DNA of 64,000 nucleotides from Paulownia fortunei. Lineage: Eukaryota > Streptophyta > Magnoliopsida > Lamiales > Paulowniaceae. Made by a program: the position numbers and the translations under genes. This document shows positions 1 through 12,396 of the stretch, one piece after another. The notes under the pieces were generated by a model, which searched no databases, had not been told where the DNA came from, and saw only the letters and a program-made list of their open reading frames with translations. The stretch's first letter is position 1; the number at the start of each line of letters is the position of its first letter. The stretch is from the NCBI GenBank assembly GCA_019321725.1, contig CM033108.1:20473799-20537798 (forward strand), given 5' to 3'.

Positions 1-1740
1 AATTTTTGTTTCTTTTTCATTTTCTGCATCCTTTTGATATTACCTACAAGATTGCAAATTAAACACATAAAAAGCAACATAAATGCTTGAAAATAAACTA
101 AATATTAAGCAAAAAGCATGTGAATAGTTGGTATATAACTAACTCAATAAATACTCCTAAACTTAAACATTATCTTGTCCTCAAGCAAAATACAGAAAAT
201 AATAAATATGAAAATACCACCTAACACTGAATTTAGCCATAACTATCATTGAACCATCATCCAACCTCAAATATTACTAAATGTAATAACCCAAAGATAA
301 TTTCAAAAATGTGTTTAGGTCTAGAGTGTCAACTTGCATGCTAATTTCTGATTACATCTTTGATATTGTGTGTGTGTGTGTAGCCCTTACGTCAAGTCAA
401 GTTCATCGCCAGGATAGGTTTATAAAGTCAAGTAGATTCTAAAAGATCCATTTTGATTTTGATTTAATGATTTTTCCCAACTCCATGGACTTACTTTTTA
501 CACTAATCTCCACTAATATAGATGGATATAACATCAAATATCAAAATAACTTTCAAAGTTTGTAATGCATAGTTTGGGTTATGGTAGGTTATTTGGACAA
601 CAAATTGGCTCAGAATCACCCCAATGACACAATCGTTCAAGAATTGAAGTGGCTAGAACTAGCCTCTTACATTATACCCAACTCCATTTTTCTTCTTTTG
701 ATTCGTCGATTAACACCCCTTATTTCTTTCTATTTTCATCTCCCACCTTTCTTCATATTTTTCACAAGAATTTTTACATCCCCAAACTTATGTTATTCAC
801 TTTGATAACATTGGGGTATTATTCTTCTTCACATGTTTCTTGTCATTCTCACTTTTTTTTTCTTTTTCTAATGGGAGAATATTTGAAATATTTTTCAACA
901 ACTCAGTATCTGCACATTGTTGAAATTCATATCATGTTCTCTAATGAATGTGTGCAGAGTGAAGGGTGAAAATATAGGAGACAAAAATTTGATGGCTAGG
1001 AATATTTTGTGAGGTGTCAAGAAAAAGGCTTAATTAAGCTCAATAGGGACACTAGGGATAAATCATGATAGTAGGCTTGAAAGACTCAAACATACCAAAG
1101 ATGGTCTAAATCAATTCCCTAATGCTATGTCATATAGGATATCACCTCGACTAATGACCAAACAAGTTCTAGAGTTAATGGAATCTTTCAGAAAATAACT
1201 ATTCCTCATAAACTGACTCTAAATACTCCAAACATGACTCAACAAACGACAATATGCTCAATTAAAATAAGAATCACAAGTCAAGCCAAAACCAACATAT
1301 AAGATCAACACAAAGCCACAATAATAATCAAGTCCTTATCATTGACAATAGACAATTCATCAAAAATACAACTCAGTTGTCATATTTTTTTTTTCGACAT
1401 AAGAAAACAAAATAAATCCTACACAATAATAAATATGAAAAAAGAACTAAGAATTAAGAAAACTAAAGGAAAAAACATAAGTACCCCAAACTTAGACATT
1501 CTACATATTGTTCTCAATATAAAATAAAATAATAAATTTAGAGGACTTCATCATCCTACAAAACAAAAAAAAAAAGAAAAAAGAGAAAAAATATTCGATT
1601 AAACATAACTTAACTACATAATGATTCAACTTAAACTAAATTGATAAGCTAGCACAAATGAAAATGATTGAAAAGAAAATTCTATGAAAGCAAGAAAAAA
1701 AAAAACTTGAGTTGCATTTCAAAAAATGTTTGTTTTATAG
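1..1740 (-). other. Decayed 3' region of gypsy-like elements, no gene
   Basis: No coding frame here is convincing. The stretch is AT-rich with short chance frames. Two places (about 150-195 and 1475-1520) carry the same kind of text, 'cccaaacttagacatt' or close to it followed by a tc-ctcaa segment. Read on the minus strand this resembles the gap between pol and the 3' LTR of plant Ty3/gypsy elements. It lies downstream, on the minus strand, of the gag-protease fragment that follows, so it may be the remnant of that element or of two. A (GT)n run lies near 365-382. The assignment is inference from resemblance only. Confidence 0.35.
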
Positions 1741-4066
1741 TCTTTAGCCTGACTTTCTCTGAAAGACTTCACCTTGGGTCCAGTAAAATGTTTATAGAAG
1801 CTTGGAAGTTCTCATCACCGTGAAGGTTTCTTTCAAATTATTTTTCAATCACTTGATTCACCCACTCTATAGTTTTCAGGGTGTTCTTTGTTAGAAAATC
1901 CAACTGAACAAATTTTTAAAAGTTCAAATGATTGTTTTGCTTGAACAATTAATTTGAAACATTCAGAAACAATGTCTAACTCACAATAACTTCTACTCCA
2001 CTTAGGTGCTTCATTATCTTGAAGACATTGAATGTAACTTGTTCATCTTGAACTCTCAAAATCAACTGGCCTTTCTGTACATCAATCAAAGCTATCCCAG
2101 TAGCTAAAAATGGTTGACCAAGAATAATTAAAATATCTTAATCTTCATCCATATCAAGAATAACAAAGTCCACCAAGAAGATGAACTTGCCAACTTTAAC
2201 TAAGATATCTTCAATGACCCCCCTTGAATACTTAATGGACATATCCACCAATTACAAGGAGATAGTAGTAGGCTTCGCTTCTCCAAGCCCAAGTTTTCTG
2301 TAAATAGAGAGAGTTATCAAATTAATACTTGCACTAAAATCACACAAAGCTTTATCAAATATTGAATTTCTAATAGTGCAAGGAATTGTAAAACTCAATG
2401 GATCTTTCAACTTGGGTGGTAACTTCTTTTGGAATATGACATTGAGAAAGTGTCACTATCTCATATTTCTCCAACTTTCTTTTATTTGATAGGATCTCAT
2501 TCATGAATTTCACATAGCTGGGCATTTGCTCCAAAAATATTAATGTGCAATTGCTTAAAAACATCTAGCAATTTAAAAATTACTTATGTAGCTTTTATTT
2601 TTGGAAGCGCTGAGAAAATGAGATAGGTGGAATATATAGTGGAGGGTTGTCTAGAAACAACTTTGACTTTAATTTTTCAGCATACTCATTACGTATTTCA
2701 TCAAACTCCTCAGCTACTATCTTCCTTGTCGGCTTCTTTGATTCATTAATTTTTTTTTTGGATTCCGACAACTCCTTGCCACTCCAAAAAGTTATGGCAT
2801 GGACATTCTCCTTAGGGTTTGTCTCAGTGTTGTTGAGCAAGGAACCTTGATAACTTGTGCTAAGCATATTGATAATTTAACCTACTTAAACCTCCAAGTT
2901 GCGAACAGAGGTTACTTGATTCTGAATTAAAGTCTCATCTTTCTGCAAAGTAGCCTCCAGTCTTCCATAAATTGATTGGTGTTCATATTTAATTGGACAA
3001 GCGTTTCTTCAAGTGAGACTTTGTTTGATGGTAGCTGTAGTTGTGGTGGAGGTTGAGACTGAAATTTGATGGACGCCTTACTATATTTTGACTATGTCTC
3101 CAAGAGAGATTTAGATGGTTGTGTCATTCCTGATTGTATGTGTTGGAGAACGGATTATTTTGCCCATTGAAGTTCCTAATGAATTGCACATGTTCAGATT
3201 GTGATGGAGCAAATAGATTACCAACTTGACATTTAGTACTAAGATGAGGACCATTGCAAACCGTATTGGCAGTAAAGGAACTGAGCTGTTAAGACAATAT
3301 AGCAATTTGAGCAGTGAGTGTAGTGAGAGCATCTACTTCATCTACTCCAAATGCTTTCTTTGTTATAATTCTTTCAAAAGGTCACTAAAAAGCATTTACA
3401 ATCATAGTTTCAAGCAGTGTATAAGTCTCCTCATATGTCTTACCCATAAGAGCTTCACCAGGTGCTGCAACAACTAAAGTTCGAGTTAAGTCACTCAAAC
3501 TATTGTAGAATATATGCACTTACAACCAATCTGGTAGACCATGATGTGGGCACCTCCTTAATAAATCCTTATATCTTTCCCAAGCCTCATGCAAAGATTC
3601 CAAGTTATATTGAGCAAAGGTAGTGATATCATTCTGCATCTAGCGGTCTTTACTAGTGGAAAAAACTTAGCCAAAAAGCTTTGATCTAAATCAACCTAAA
3701 TAGTGATTTTCCTGCATGCAGTGAGTTCAACCAAATATTCCCCTTATTCCTAAGAGAGAAAGAGAACAACCCCAATCTAATGACATCATCAATAATGCCA
3801 TTATGCTTGAAGGTGTCATAAATCTCGAGAAAGCTAGCTATGTGAGCATTGGGATATTCATTGGCCAACCAATAGAACTGAATAGATTCAATTTGAATAA
3901 TAGATGGCTTTATCTCGAGATTATTGGCTTGGATAGTTGAATATCTTATTCCCAAAAGTGTTTCAAGAACCATGGGAATCGTATAATCACGTAATGCCCA
4001 GTTGGTCTCTGTTAGATCTGCCATGGTGCTTTGAGACTGTTTAGAAGTTTCTCTCTTTACTAACAA
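1741..4066 (-). pseudogene. Ty3/gypsy retrotransposon gag-protease fragment
   Basis: This is the minus-strand relic of a plant Ty3/gypsy polyprotein. Gag starts near 4024 (MADLTETNWALRDY...) and shows the family core: AxNLEIKPSIIQ, NEYPNAHIASFLEIYDTFK and IRLGLFSFSLRNKGNIWLNSL. It then breaks by frameshift near 3690. Other frames continue with a Cys-rich stretch and an NPFSNTYN segment (about 3100-3250). Next come a KELSESKK linker ending PPLYIPPISFSQRFQK (2595-2867) and LEQMPSYVKFMNEILSNKRKLE (about 2460-2535). A retropepsin region follows at about 2100-2345, with CDFSASINL where the family has DLGASINL, and ILGQPFLATG. Reverse transcriptase and integrase are absent. Many stops and frame changes make it dead. 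The family call is firm; the lineage is not assigned. Confidence 0.85.
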
Positions 4067-4147
4067 TCAACGTCTGAAAATTTGAATAGATAATAAAAAT
4101 AAAAAAATTAAAATTAAAATTAGAGTTACTTGGTATCAATATAAATA

Positions 4148-4180
4148 AAAACATAGTTTTTGGCAACGACACTAAAAACT
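4148..4180 (-). promoter_or_regulatory. Degenerate primer-binding site of the gypsy element
   Basis: Read on the minus strand, the bases beside the presumed LTR are AGTGTCGTTGCCAAAAACT. They align with the common plant gypsy site TGGCGCCGTTGCCGGGGAACT, with several changes, mostly G-to-A and C-to-T. It sits between the gag start and the LTR, where a primer site belongs. Confidence 0.55.
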
Positions 4181-5100
4181 TGTTGCGAAATGTGTGAACG
4201 CAAGTGCACATTATCGTGGACAAGTAATAAAGTGATAAATGAATATCATTCGCACGAGAACTGTTGAACTATTAAGTACCAAAATTGGTAAATTCTAACT
4301 TTATTTGAAAAAATAAAAGATTTGAAAAAACTAACACTAACGAAAATTTGAAAGCGAATAAAATTTAACTTCTTATGACTTTACACATATTGTTTATGAT
4401 TTCACAATAATAATAAGATTTGAACATTCGATCTAATCAATTTTAAATTATTTTTCAAGTTGATAGTCGAAAATTCCTTAATTATTCAATAACCTTTTTC
4501 AAGGTCTAATGAATATTTTGTCAGTTGTCAACACAATATATTCCTTTTGAAATTAAACAATCAACAAATCATTAGGTTATATGAACTCAATTAAAACTAC
4601 ATAAATCATGCAAGTTTATTTCTATCTTACATACAATTTATATTTTTTTACACATAAAATTAGACGCATACATCACCTATCAAATCATCCAATTAGGGGC
4701 TAATTAATTGGAAGCATTAAACTCATGTACAAAACACAACTAGGGAAAACAAATATTCAATTGAAATTCAAATTATTCTATTTAGGTTATATCAAAATTC
4801 TTGAGAAGAGAAATTAGTCTATAACCATAACTATTGAATCCATAGATAAATTCATTGTTCAAGGTATAGAAAAAAGAAAAGAAAAAAAAAAAAAGAAACT
4901 TTAAAAATCTAGAAAGATGAAATCCCTTTCTTGAATTTTCAAAACTTTTGCCCTTGTTCTCCTCTTATTTCTCTCATATTCACCAACCAAAAAATGTCTC
5001 TCCATTTGTGAAAGACATTGGCTTTTATAACATTCCAAAAAGAAGTTCCAAAACTAAGTTAAAAATTATGTTTTTTATTTTTTTTCATCGATCCGCAACA
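4181..5100 (-). repeat. Probable 5' LTR of the gypsy fragment
   Basis: The stretch lies directly outside the primer-site relic. On the plus strand it opens TGTTGCG and has CGCAACA at 5094-5100, a perfect 7-base terminal inverted repeat of the TG...CA type. On the minus strand a TTATAAAAG box sits near 5025-5033, followed by an AT-rich leader. A start so close to the outer end would make U3 very short, so the LTR may extend beyond 5100. The partner LTR is not in the window, so no target duplication can be tested. Confidence 0.45.
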
Positions 5101-6779
5101 CGAAATAGTTTGAGATAACTTGTGAAATGAAGCAGCGGCTCCAAAGTCTTGGGCCACGGCACGAAACAATCTGTCTTCCAAACTGTCAATTGGGGCCACG
5201 TGCTATTTTTTAGATTTGCAATTAATTTTTGACCTTCTTATTAGATACATTGGCTTTTAGTATTTTTATATTAATTGTATTCTTTTTTTTTTTGCCTTTC
5301 TATAACTGCTTTAATTATGTTAATATATCAAATTTGTGGAGAGAATTATGTCTAAAATATCGAGATGTGCCACATTTGAATGTTACTCTTAAACTCGATT
5401 TTTCTCATTAAATTTGACTGAATTAGGATGAATAGCAAACATAAATGTTGTAGCTCTATCACTTGACTTTACAATAGGTCAAAAATCATATCAATAGAAT
5501 TTTTGAGCAAATAGTTATACGCAAAATACAAATAATGCTATTAGTAGTTCCACAAAGTGGATTTTTCAAAATTTTAATCAAATTTTTGTTTGTTTTTCAA
5601 TTTGGCTATATATTTTACAAGAGAATTAAATTGAGAAAATAGGAGTTGTCAATAAAAAATCTTTTTAATATTATGAATTATATATATATATATATGATGT
5701 CAATTATTAATTTATATTTTTGTTGGGCCCTAAAGAATTTGGAAAAAAAAATTATTATCTTTTGCATTTAGAGAGATTATTAATTAATACATTGCCCTGA
5801 ATCGGAACTGGAAGTTTTTATTAATTTATCGAATAATTTAGTTATAATGGTTTTATTTTACTTATTTGACGGGCATCACGATATATATTGAAGCAAAAGC
5901 CTGGGAAAGAATATCAAAAGAATTACTAAATCTTTTTTCAAATTAATTTAGTTTCCTTTTATTTGTCGAGTACTCACCAAATCTGTGCACGAAACTTCTA
6001 TTTTTTTTCCTTCTCACCTCATTTTTCCCAATTTTTCTCTATCCCCTCCTAGGCCTGTTTTATAATTTCTTCAATTTAGATATGGGGATTCTGATCTTAA
6101 ATTAGGTCCTCAATACTGTATAGGTATGGCAGAATGCAGTCACAATACGTATTTTGGGCTATTAGTTCTTGAAACATGTAGTATATTCTACTAATAGCCA
6201 ATTAAATCTTGTATTTAATTGGTGTTATTGAAATATGTATCACGGGCAAACTGAGCATTGGAAATAAAATAATCAAGAATTACTCAATATTGCATTTTGA
6301 AAAATAGTCAAATACTGGACAATCAGCTATGGACAAAAGTAGTATTATTTTCTAAGTAATATTTACTCGTACGACATCAAATGTTAATAATGTTAGTACC
6401 TGCCCATATTTTTAGCACTATATTATTAAGCGTCAAATACCCCTGTAGTATGTATATAAGTCACATTCACCGTCTTGAAGTTTTAAAGGTAACAAAAACA
6501 CTGATGTCTTTAATGATTTTTTAACATATTGACCATAATACCTCCACTCTATTATATAAATGTGGCTATTCATAATTTCACTCCCCATGTTTTGTTTTGT
6601 ATGTTTTTCCATGTTTTAGGAAAATTTCTCCCTAAAAAGAAACTAGAAAAAATTTTCTTATTGGTGCTTAGATAGTTCAATACCTAAGCATTTAAGTGCA
6701 AAGGACAAAAAAAAAATAATAAAATAAATTTAGTAGAATAGAATCTTGTTGTTGTTCTTGTAGAAATTATCACATTAAT
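5101..6779. other. AT-rich spacer, no gene seen
   Basis: I see no coding frame with family resemblance. The first part (to about 5650) might still belong to the gypsy LTR. The rest is AT-rich with a short (AT)n run near 5682-5694. Confidence 0.5.
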
Positions 6780-6993
6780 CAAGATGACACTACTTGATGG
6801 GTTGATTCGGGTGCAATATATCATGTTATTACCAATCAAAATCTATTCAAGATTTATGAATTGAGTGAAGCAAAAATTATTTACATGGAAAATTCTTCAA
6901 CTAGTGTGGTTATGGACAAATAAACTATTCTTCTTCCTCTCACTTGGGGGAAAAAATTTAACTTTAAAAAATAATTTTTCAAAAGAATCTATT
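6780..6993 (+). pseudogene. Copia protease scrap
   Basis: A plus-strand frame reads WVDSGAIYHVITNQNLFKIY, then MENSSTSVVMDK, a stop, and LPLTWGKKFNFKK. This matches the start of the Ty1/copia aspartic protease: the DSG active-site triplet, the following His, the GNSST segment and the LPLTSGK segment. About 70 codons remain, with two stops. No LTR or other domain is visible nearby. Confidence 0.7.
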
Positions 6994-7630
6994 TATAATT
7001 GTTGAAAATCTATGTCATATGAATGGTTAAAAAATCGATAATTAAATAGTTACATTAGTCAATTTAGTTGCTGACATGTGCAGTCTTGGCCCTAGACAAG
7101 CTTAGGCCCAGCCACATACAAGTGTGTGGGTTACGGCCTAAAGCCGCTAGGATATAACTCATCCGATTCCTAAGTCTATTAGTACTTGGTCCAAATTCAA
7201 ATATAACACTTAGAACAATATAAAGTGATTTAGAACTGTTTTAATTTTTAATATGGGATAAATGCCTTTTGATCTTACCATAATTTTCTAATTTAATAAT
7301 TTAAACTATCTCAAGTGACATACTTTTACCTTTAATTTCTCATTCAACATAAACTATTTTTGAGTACTATCTACTCCGAAATGAATTACATTAAGCCAAA
7401 AAAAATTCTTAATCCTTAAGTGAAATCCACTTAAATAATTGTCAAAGTTTCGTTAAAATCATTTTTTAAAACCAATTTCAGAAAATATTCTATGCAGTTA
7501 CTTAAGAAAAATGTTAATAGTGGAGAACTACCCACAAATTGCTTTCTCGTCCTTTTTATTTTTCATCTGAATCGATCTTTTATTGTTAATTATTAAGTAC
7601 GTAATTGCGGTCTAGGATTTAAAAGCCTTA

Positions 7631-8092
7631 TGCTATGTTTTGACATTAGATTTTGGTATGGAAAAGGAAAAAAATAAAAAATAAAGTACAAAGCACTAAA
7701 GCAAGGAAAATATTTTCTTTATATAATGTTTGGTACAAGGATTTTGGTGAGAACAAAAAATAAAAACAAAATGATAGGGAAAATAATTTTGGTTGTTTGG
7801 TTTCTAGGAAAAATAGTGAGAAAAGAAAACTTGAGGATTACACAAAAAACTCATTTTCCTGAGGAAAATAAGAGAAAGCTTAGTTGGTCATCTATCCTTC
7901 TCTAATAATCCATTGCATCCCTCATCCCATTGTTTTCTTTCTTATTTTGACTAGACAACCAAACAAATTTGCTGTTTTATCTATCTTTAATTTTTTGTTC
8001 TTTGTCCTGACATTTTCCTTTCCTTATCAAAATTCTTAAACCAAATAAAGAATTAGTACTTTTCTCATTGAAATCAAATACCAAACACAGCC
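7631..8092. mobile_element. Tourist-like MITE (PIF/Harbinger type)
   Basis: The ends form imperfect inverted repeats of about 24 bases: TGCTATGTTTTGACATTAG on the left and, reverse-complemented, GGCTGTGTTTGGTATTTGA on the right. TTA stands on each outer side (7628-7630 and 8093-8095), the expected PIF/Harbinger target duplication. The 462-base body has no coding potential. The GGCTGTGTTTGG-type end is common in plant Tourist MITEs. A 3-base duplication alone is weak support; the inverted ends carry the call. Confidence 0.6.
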
Positions 8093-8095
8093 TTA

Positions 8096-9121
8096 ATATA
8101 TTACCTTCCCTTTTCCTCTCCTGCAGATTAAAAAAAAATAAAAATAAACACCATCGTCCGTACATTGGGGAGTAATGAAAAATTATATAATGATCTCAAA
8201 TTAATAATGGTTCTGAAAAAATAATAGAGCCATTGGACAATGCCAGTTCACGTTGGTCCGTAGACAACAGATGATTTAATGGTATTGGATCCTGGGATTA
8301 TTTATTATTTAATATTATCAGTTGTGTAATAGTTTAGTGATCAACTCTAATCAAAGTTTAAAGAGCTCAACACTCAACAATTCATGTATTACTTAAAATT
8401 ATTTTTTATCTTTTATCTTGTTTCATTTTCCTAATGCAATGTGTACTAAATATTGTACCTTTTGAAATTTTAAAAAGTTAGTCCTTATTTTCTATTTTGA
8501 AGTCACTGTTATTTTTAGGATATTTTTTCATATCAATTTAATTTTTTCTTAATGTCTTGAAAAATATTTTTTTGCAATTATATATATATATATATTTTGG
8601 ATTAAAACCACCAAATCATTCACAACTGCATCTTTGATTTTACTGAGCAAAATTATAAATCATAATTAATATTTAATAAAATTACAGATAATAAGTCGAT
8701 TTGAAATTAGTAAAATAAAAGGCCAAATTGCACCACGGTCACCCCTAACTGCCAATATAATCTTCGATTTATTACCATTCATCTCTCTTTATTTTGAAAA
8801 GAAATTATTGATTAAATGCACTTACAAAAAAATTAAAATAATTGGTGCTTATCATAACCTTTGAGTTACTACGATTAGAGGTACAAAATCAATGTATATC
8901 ATTCCTAATTTCGGTTAATATTTTCAAGCTCTTGAATTTAAAAATATTGGAAGTTGGGGCCATCTATTGATTTGCATTGGTTCTAGGCTGATATTACATT
9001 TGAACAACTGATAAAACTTCAATTCTCTTCCATTTTCCTTTTTACTCCATTTTGCAATATATATTTAAAGGATTTATAATTTTTATTATTTGCACAAATC
9101 ATTAAATCAAGCTAAAATAGA

Positions 9122-9159
<38 letters not shown>

Positions 9160-9524
9160 CAAAAAAAGCATTAGTCACAAATAGTTGTACATGACATTAC
9201 CTGCCAAAACTTAAGTTTCTAACTGCCTGTGGTCCATTCAACATGGTGAATCTATTAAAAAATAGACATATCACATGAGTTCTGAGTATATATTGAGAAG
9301 CCACATCCTAGGAATCCATGCAATTTTTTTTATTTTTTATTTATCTTTCAGCATTTATTACTTCATAGTGGCATGGTCCAACCCTTAATAAAATTTGCCC
9401 CCCTTATCTCAAACTACCAAATGATTCTTGGATTCATTGTTCTCATATTTCTCTCAAACTCACACAAGTTCACATTTCCTCCATAAAAATCTACGCTTCT
9501 TTCTCACCATATTAGTATAGCCAC
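8096..9524. other. Spacer and upstream region of the ATL gene
   Basis: No coding frame is seen. A T run directly followed by a long A run lies near 9121-9160. A TATATATT stretch at about 9287-9294 and a CT-rich stretch from 9430 to the start codon could be promoter and 5' leader of the ATL gene, but nothing fixes the transcription start. Confidence 0.5.
9121..9160. repeat. Poly(T)-poly(A) palindromic tract
   Basis: About 15 T are followed directly by about 25 A. The tract is self-complementary. It may be a recombination hotspot or a join of oppositely oriented poly(A) tails, or simple slippage. Run length in any assembly is unreliable. Confidence 0.8.
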
Positions 9525-10058
9525 ATGTCCGCTACCAATCCCCCGAAATCCGTTAGCTCCGTTAGCCTAGGCTACGGCATAGCCGTTGCCGTTAGTGTTC
9601 TAGTCCTCATTTCCACCGTCGTGCTTGCTTCGTATATTTGTGTCCGAGTCAAAGCTAGCAGTGGTGGCGGCGGTGGTGGAGGAGGCAGAAGAAGAGAAGA
9701 AGAGTCGAACGATCATTCGACGAGACCCAATAATCAATCCCAAGAGCCCACCAAGATAGTGTTGGGCTTGGACAAACCCATTATCGAAACGTACCCCACG
9801 ATTGAGCTGGGCCAAAGCCGGAGACTGCCCAAGCCCAATAACACCCCATGTTCCATCTGCTTGTCTGATTACTGTGTAAAGGACAAACTAAGGTGTATCC
9901 CAGAATGCAACCACTGCTTCCATGCAAGATGTATTGATGAGTGGCTCAAAGTGAATGGTTCATGCCCTCTTTGTAGGAATTCTCCAGCTGCCACTCCCTT
10001 CACAACTCCATTATCTGAGTTTGTACCACTGGCTTATCATTCTACAGGACACTATTAA
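9525..10058 (+). CDS. ATL-family RING-H2 finger protein (putative E3 ubiquitin ligase)
   Basis: Intact, intronless frame of 177 residues. A hydrophobic membrane segment spans about residues 15-41. A Gly-rich tract (about 47-54) and a basic-acidic stretch follow. The ATL 'GLD' signature is seen as GLDKPIIETYPTIEL (81-95). The RING-H2 domain spans 109-150, with zinc ligands Cys109, Cys112, Cys128, His130, His133, Cys136, Cys147 and Cys150. Family marks are Pro126 before the third Cys and Trp140 after the sixth ligand. The protein ends with a short tail. This order (membrane helix, GLD, RING-H2) and the lack of introns are typical of plant ATL proteins, which sit in membranes and pass ubiquitin from E2 enzymes to targets. 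It most resembles the small ATL68/ATL69-type members; substrate and exact orthology are unknown. It is the only intact host gene seen in the window. Confidence 0.93.
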   Translation: MSATNPPKSVSSVSLGYGIAVAVSVLVLISTVVLASYICVRVKASSGGGGGGGGRRREEESNDHSTRPNNQSQEPTKIVLGLDKPIIETYPTIELGQSRRLPKPNNTPCSICLSDYCVKDKLRCIPECNHCFHARCIDEWLKVNGSCPLCRNSPAATPFTTPLSEFVPLAYHSTGHY

Positions 10059-12205
10059 TTTTTTCCTTTTTCTAAGCTCGGATTACATTATATAGTACGT
10101 AGATCAGACGCATATATTATTATTTCACGAATATATTAGTTGTCTTTTTCTGTATATGAAATTCTATGTATGCTCTAAGAGTAGCTACGAAAACTCATAA
10201 AATACTCTTTAAGAGAAACACTTCGAGTTTTAGTTTAATTGACAAATATTACAAGTGGATTATTATAGTATATTTTGACAACTAGATTTTCCTAGTGTCA
10301 TAAATTATTTTCATTTGCTTTTTGTGTGACAAATTGACATACACATTAATCAAATTGTCTCTCCCATATACTAGTACATACTTTCATTACAAAAAGCAGA
10401 GATCAAATTTATATTGGTTAGGTAAAGCATGTTTAATTGTATTTCTTGTCAGACATTCATTGTTGTGAATGTGACAACACTAGCAGCTCCTTTCATAACA
10501 ACTTAAATCCTTTGGGCTCGCCAATTCACCACACTAATAATTATGTACTATTCTTTTCCATCTGAAAATTGAATGTGCTGTTAATGTTGTTACCCGTTAA
10601 ATTTAATTATTATTGTCAACCCATATAAGTTAGTTGAATTTAAAATATATATATATATATAATTCTATAAAACAACATAAAAAGTACTATAATTCAAAAA
10701 GTTTGTACTATCAAAATTGTAAGGAAGTAAGTATGACAATTGTTTAAAAGATTGCACTTTAATATAAACTTGACATTCAAAATCGTAAGATAGTAAATTA
10801 GATATTCCTTAGATTATTTAACTATAAAAGCATAACTATTCGTTAATTATTTAGAGATGAGGATTTTGCCGTCCAAAAATGTTTTTCTGAAAACATTGAG
10901 CTAAAATTCTCGCTCTCGTGTGGCCAAATCCACAAGGCAATTGTTTCATAGCTCATAATTTTGATTGATCACTCTTCCTAAAATAATTTAAAATTATAAA
11001 TTCGTTATGATATTTGAGTAAATTTACTACCCATTTGAATGATATAAATTATGTCAAACCATGATTTTCCATGTCGGTATCACTCCACATGAGGTAAATT
11101 TGGGCTAGGCATTTGGTGGGATGCTCAAAAGTCTACACTCACATTAAAGTTTGGCTATCACAGTTTAATTATTAAAGATTATATGGGTGTCAACTTCAAT
11201 CTTGGAGTAATCTTAGGTCGTGGAAGGTAAGGTAAAAGACAATTTTGCCCCTCCTGCCATTAGATCTACAATCTGCACTACCAATATATGCGGCCAACGC
11301 CAATTAATAGGTGTAATTCTTATGAGGTTTTCGAACTTTAGATTTCGAAACAATCATAATTATTGATTTGGTTGGATATATTTAGATTGACTCTATCATA
11401 TTATATCAAAACTTGAAGTCCACGATTTTATAATAATAATTCGTCAAGTGGAGTAACATGATTGATGAGATATGACCCAACAACACAAAATTCAATAAAA
11501 TAACTTAGAAAGCCTGTCAAGATGATTCAATGGGTCTATAGGACCCATATGGTTCACGCACCATCCAACACTAGATAATAATTTTCCTATATAAATCTAT
11601 AAATACCCAATTTTATTACTTGTATAGGATACGTAATTCATTTGTAATTCTTATAATCTAAATTATTTATTCTTAAACTATCATTTTTTTTCTTATTCTA
11701 ATTTGAACATTGAATGATTTTTGCCGGCAATCCTAATAACTAATTGTGACACATAATTTAAATTAGCGTTAACATCCAACTTGAAATTCAAAAGGAATTA
11801 AAATGATACCATCTCAAGGATATTTTAGGCCAGTGGGCTAACTCATGCAACGCAAAGGACCCAAGTCCATTTTGAGGTGCATGTGTGCTTTGATTAAAAA
11901 ATTAAACTCTATTTTGTCTACGTGTTAATAAAAATTTGTAGAGCTTATCCCTTCAACATGGATCAACAAACTTATTTTAATAGAATTTCATTGTATTCTT
12001 TACACCTAAAATACGAATTTGGGGTCATGACAGTAACACTGAATTATTCGCTAATATATAAGTAACATCTTTTTTCATGAAAGTCGTAAAAATCTATCTA
12101 ATATCACTGCTTCATAGTTTTTGTTAAGACAATGTGAAATCAAATTAAACTTGAGTTTAATCTTATAAACTAGCTCAAATAAGTTTTCCCTCTGGGATAT
12201 ACATT
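10059..12205. other. AT-rich spacer, no gene seen
   Basis: This follows the ATL stop codon and should begin with its 3' untranslated part. A short (AT)n run lies near 10646-10661. Nothing else recognisable. Confidence 0.5.
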
Positions 12206-12388
12206 CAGGGGTGAAGTCAGAAAGTAAATATCGAGAACGAAAATTATATTTTTTTAAAAATAATAAATAAATAAATATTTTTTATTATTTAGGAAGAATA
12301 AATTTTTAAAATTTAATAATTTTATGTATAAAATTAATATTAAATTTAAAAAAATTTAGAGTTGAGGCCCGCCCTAGCTCCGGCACTG
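12206..12388. mobile_element. Small hAT-like MITE
   Basis: The ends are CAGGGGTGAAGTCAG and, reverse-complemented, CAGTGCCGGAGCTAG, matching at 11 of 15 bases and close to the CAGTGGCGGAGCCAG type of plant hAT MITE ends. The flanks are TATACATT (12198-12205) and TATACAGT (12389-12396), an 8-base target duplication with one mismatch, the size expected for hAT. The 183-base body is AT-rich and non-coding. Confidence 0.75.
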
Positions 12389-12396
12389 TATACAGT

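Noticed and set aside
581..969. Two overlapping hydrophobic plus-strand frames
   Set aside because: Low-complexity T- and C-rich text with no domain; likely chance in AT-rich DNA.
5094..5226. Possible continuation of the gypsy LTR beyond 5100
   Set aside because: The short distance from TATA-like box to the TG end hints at it, but no second TG...CA border or partner LTR supports a longer call.
9600..9815. Minus-strand open frame over the ATL gene
   Set aside because: It is the antisense of the ATL coding sequence, low in any recognisable motif; the plus frame holds the RING-H2 domain.
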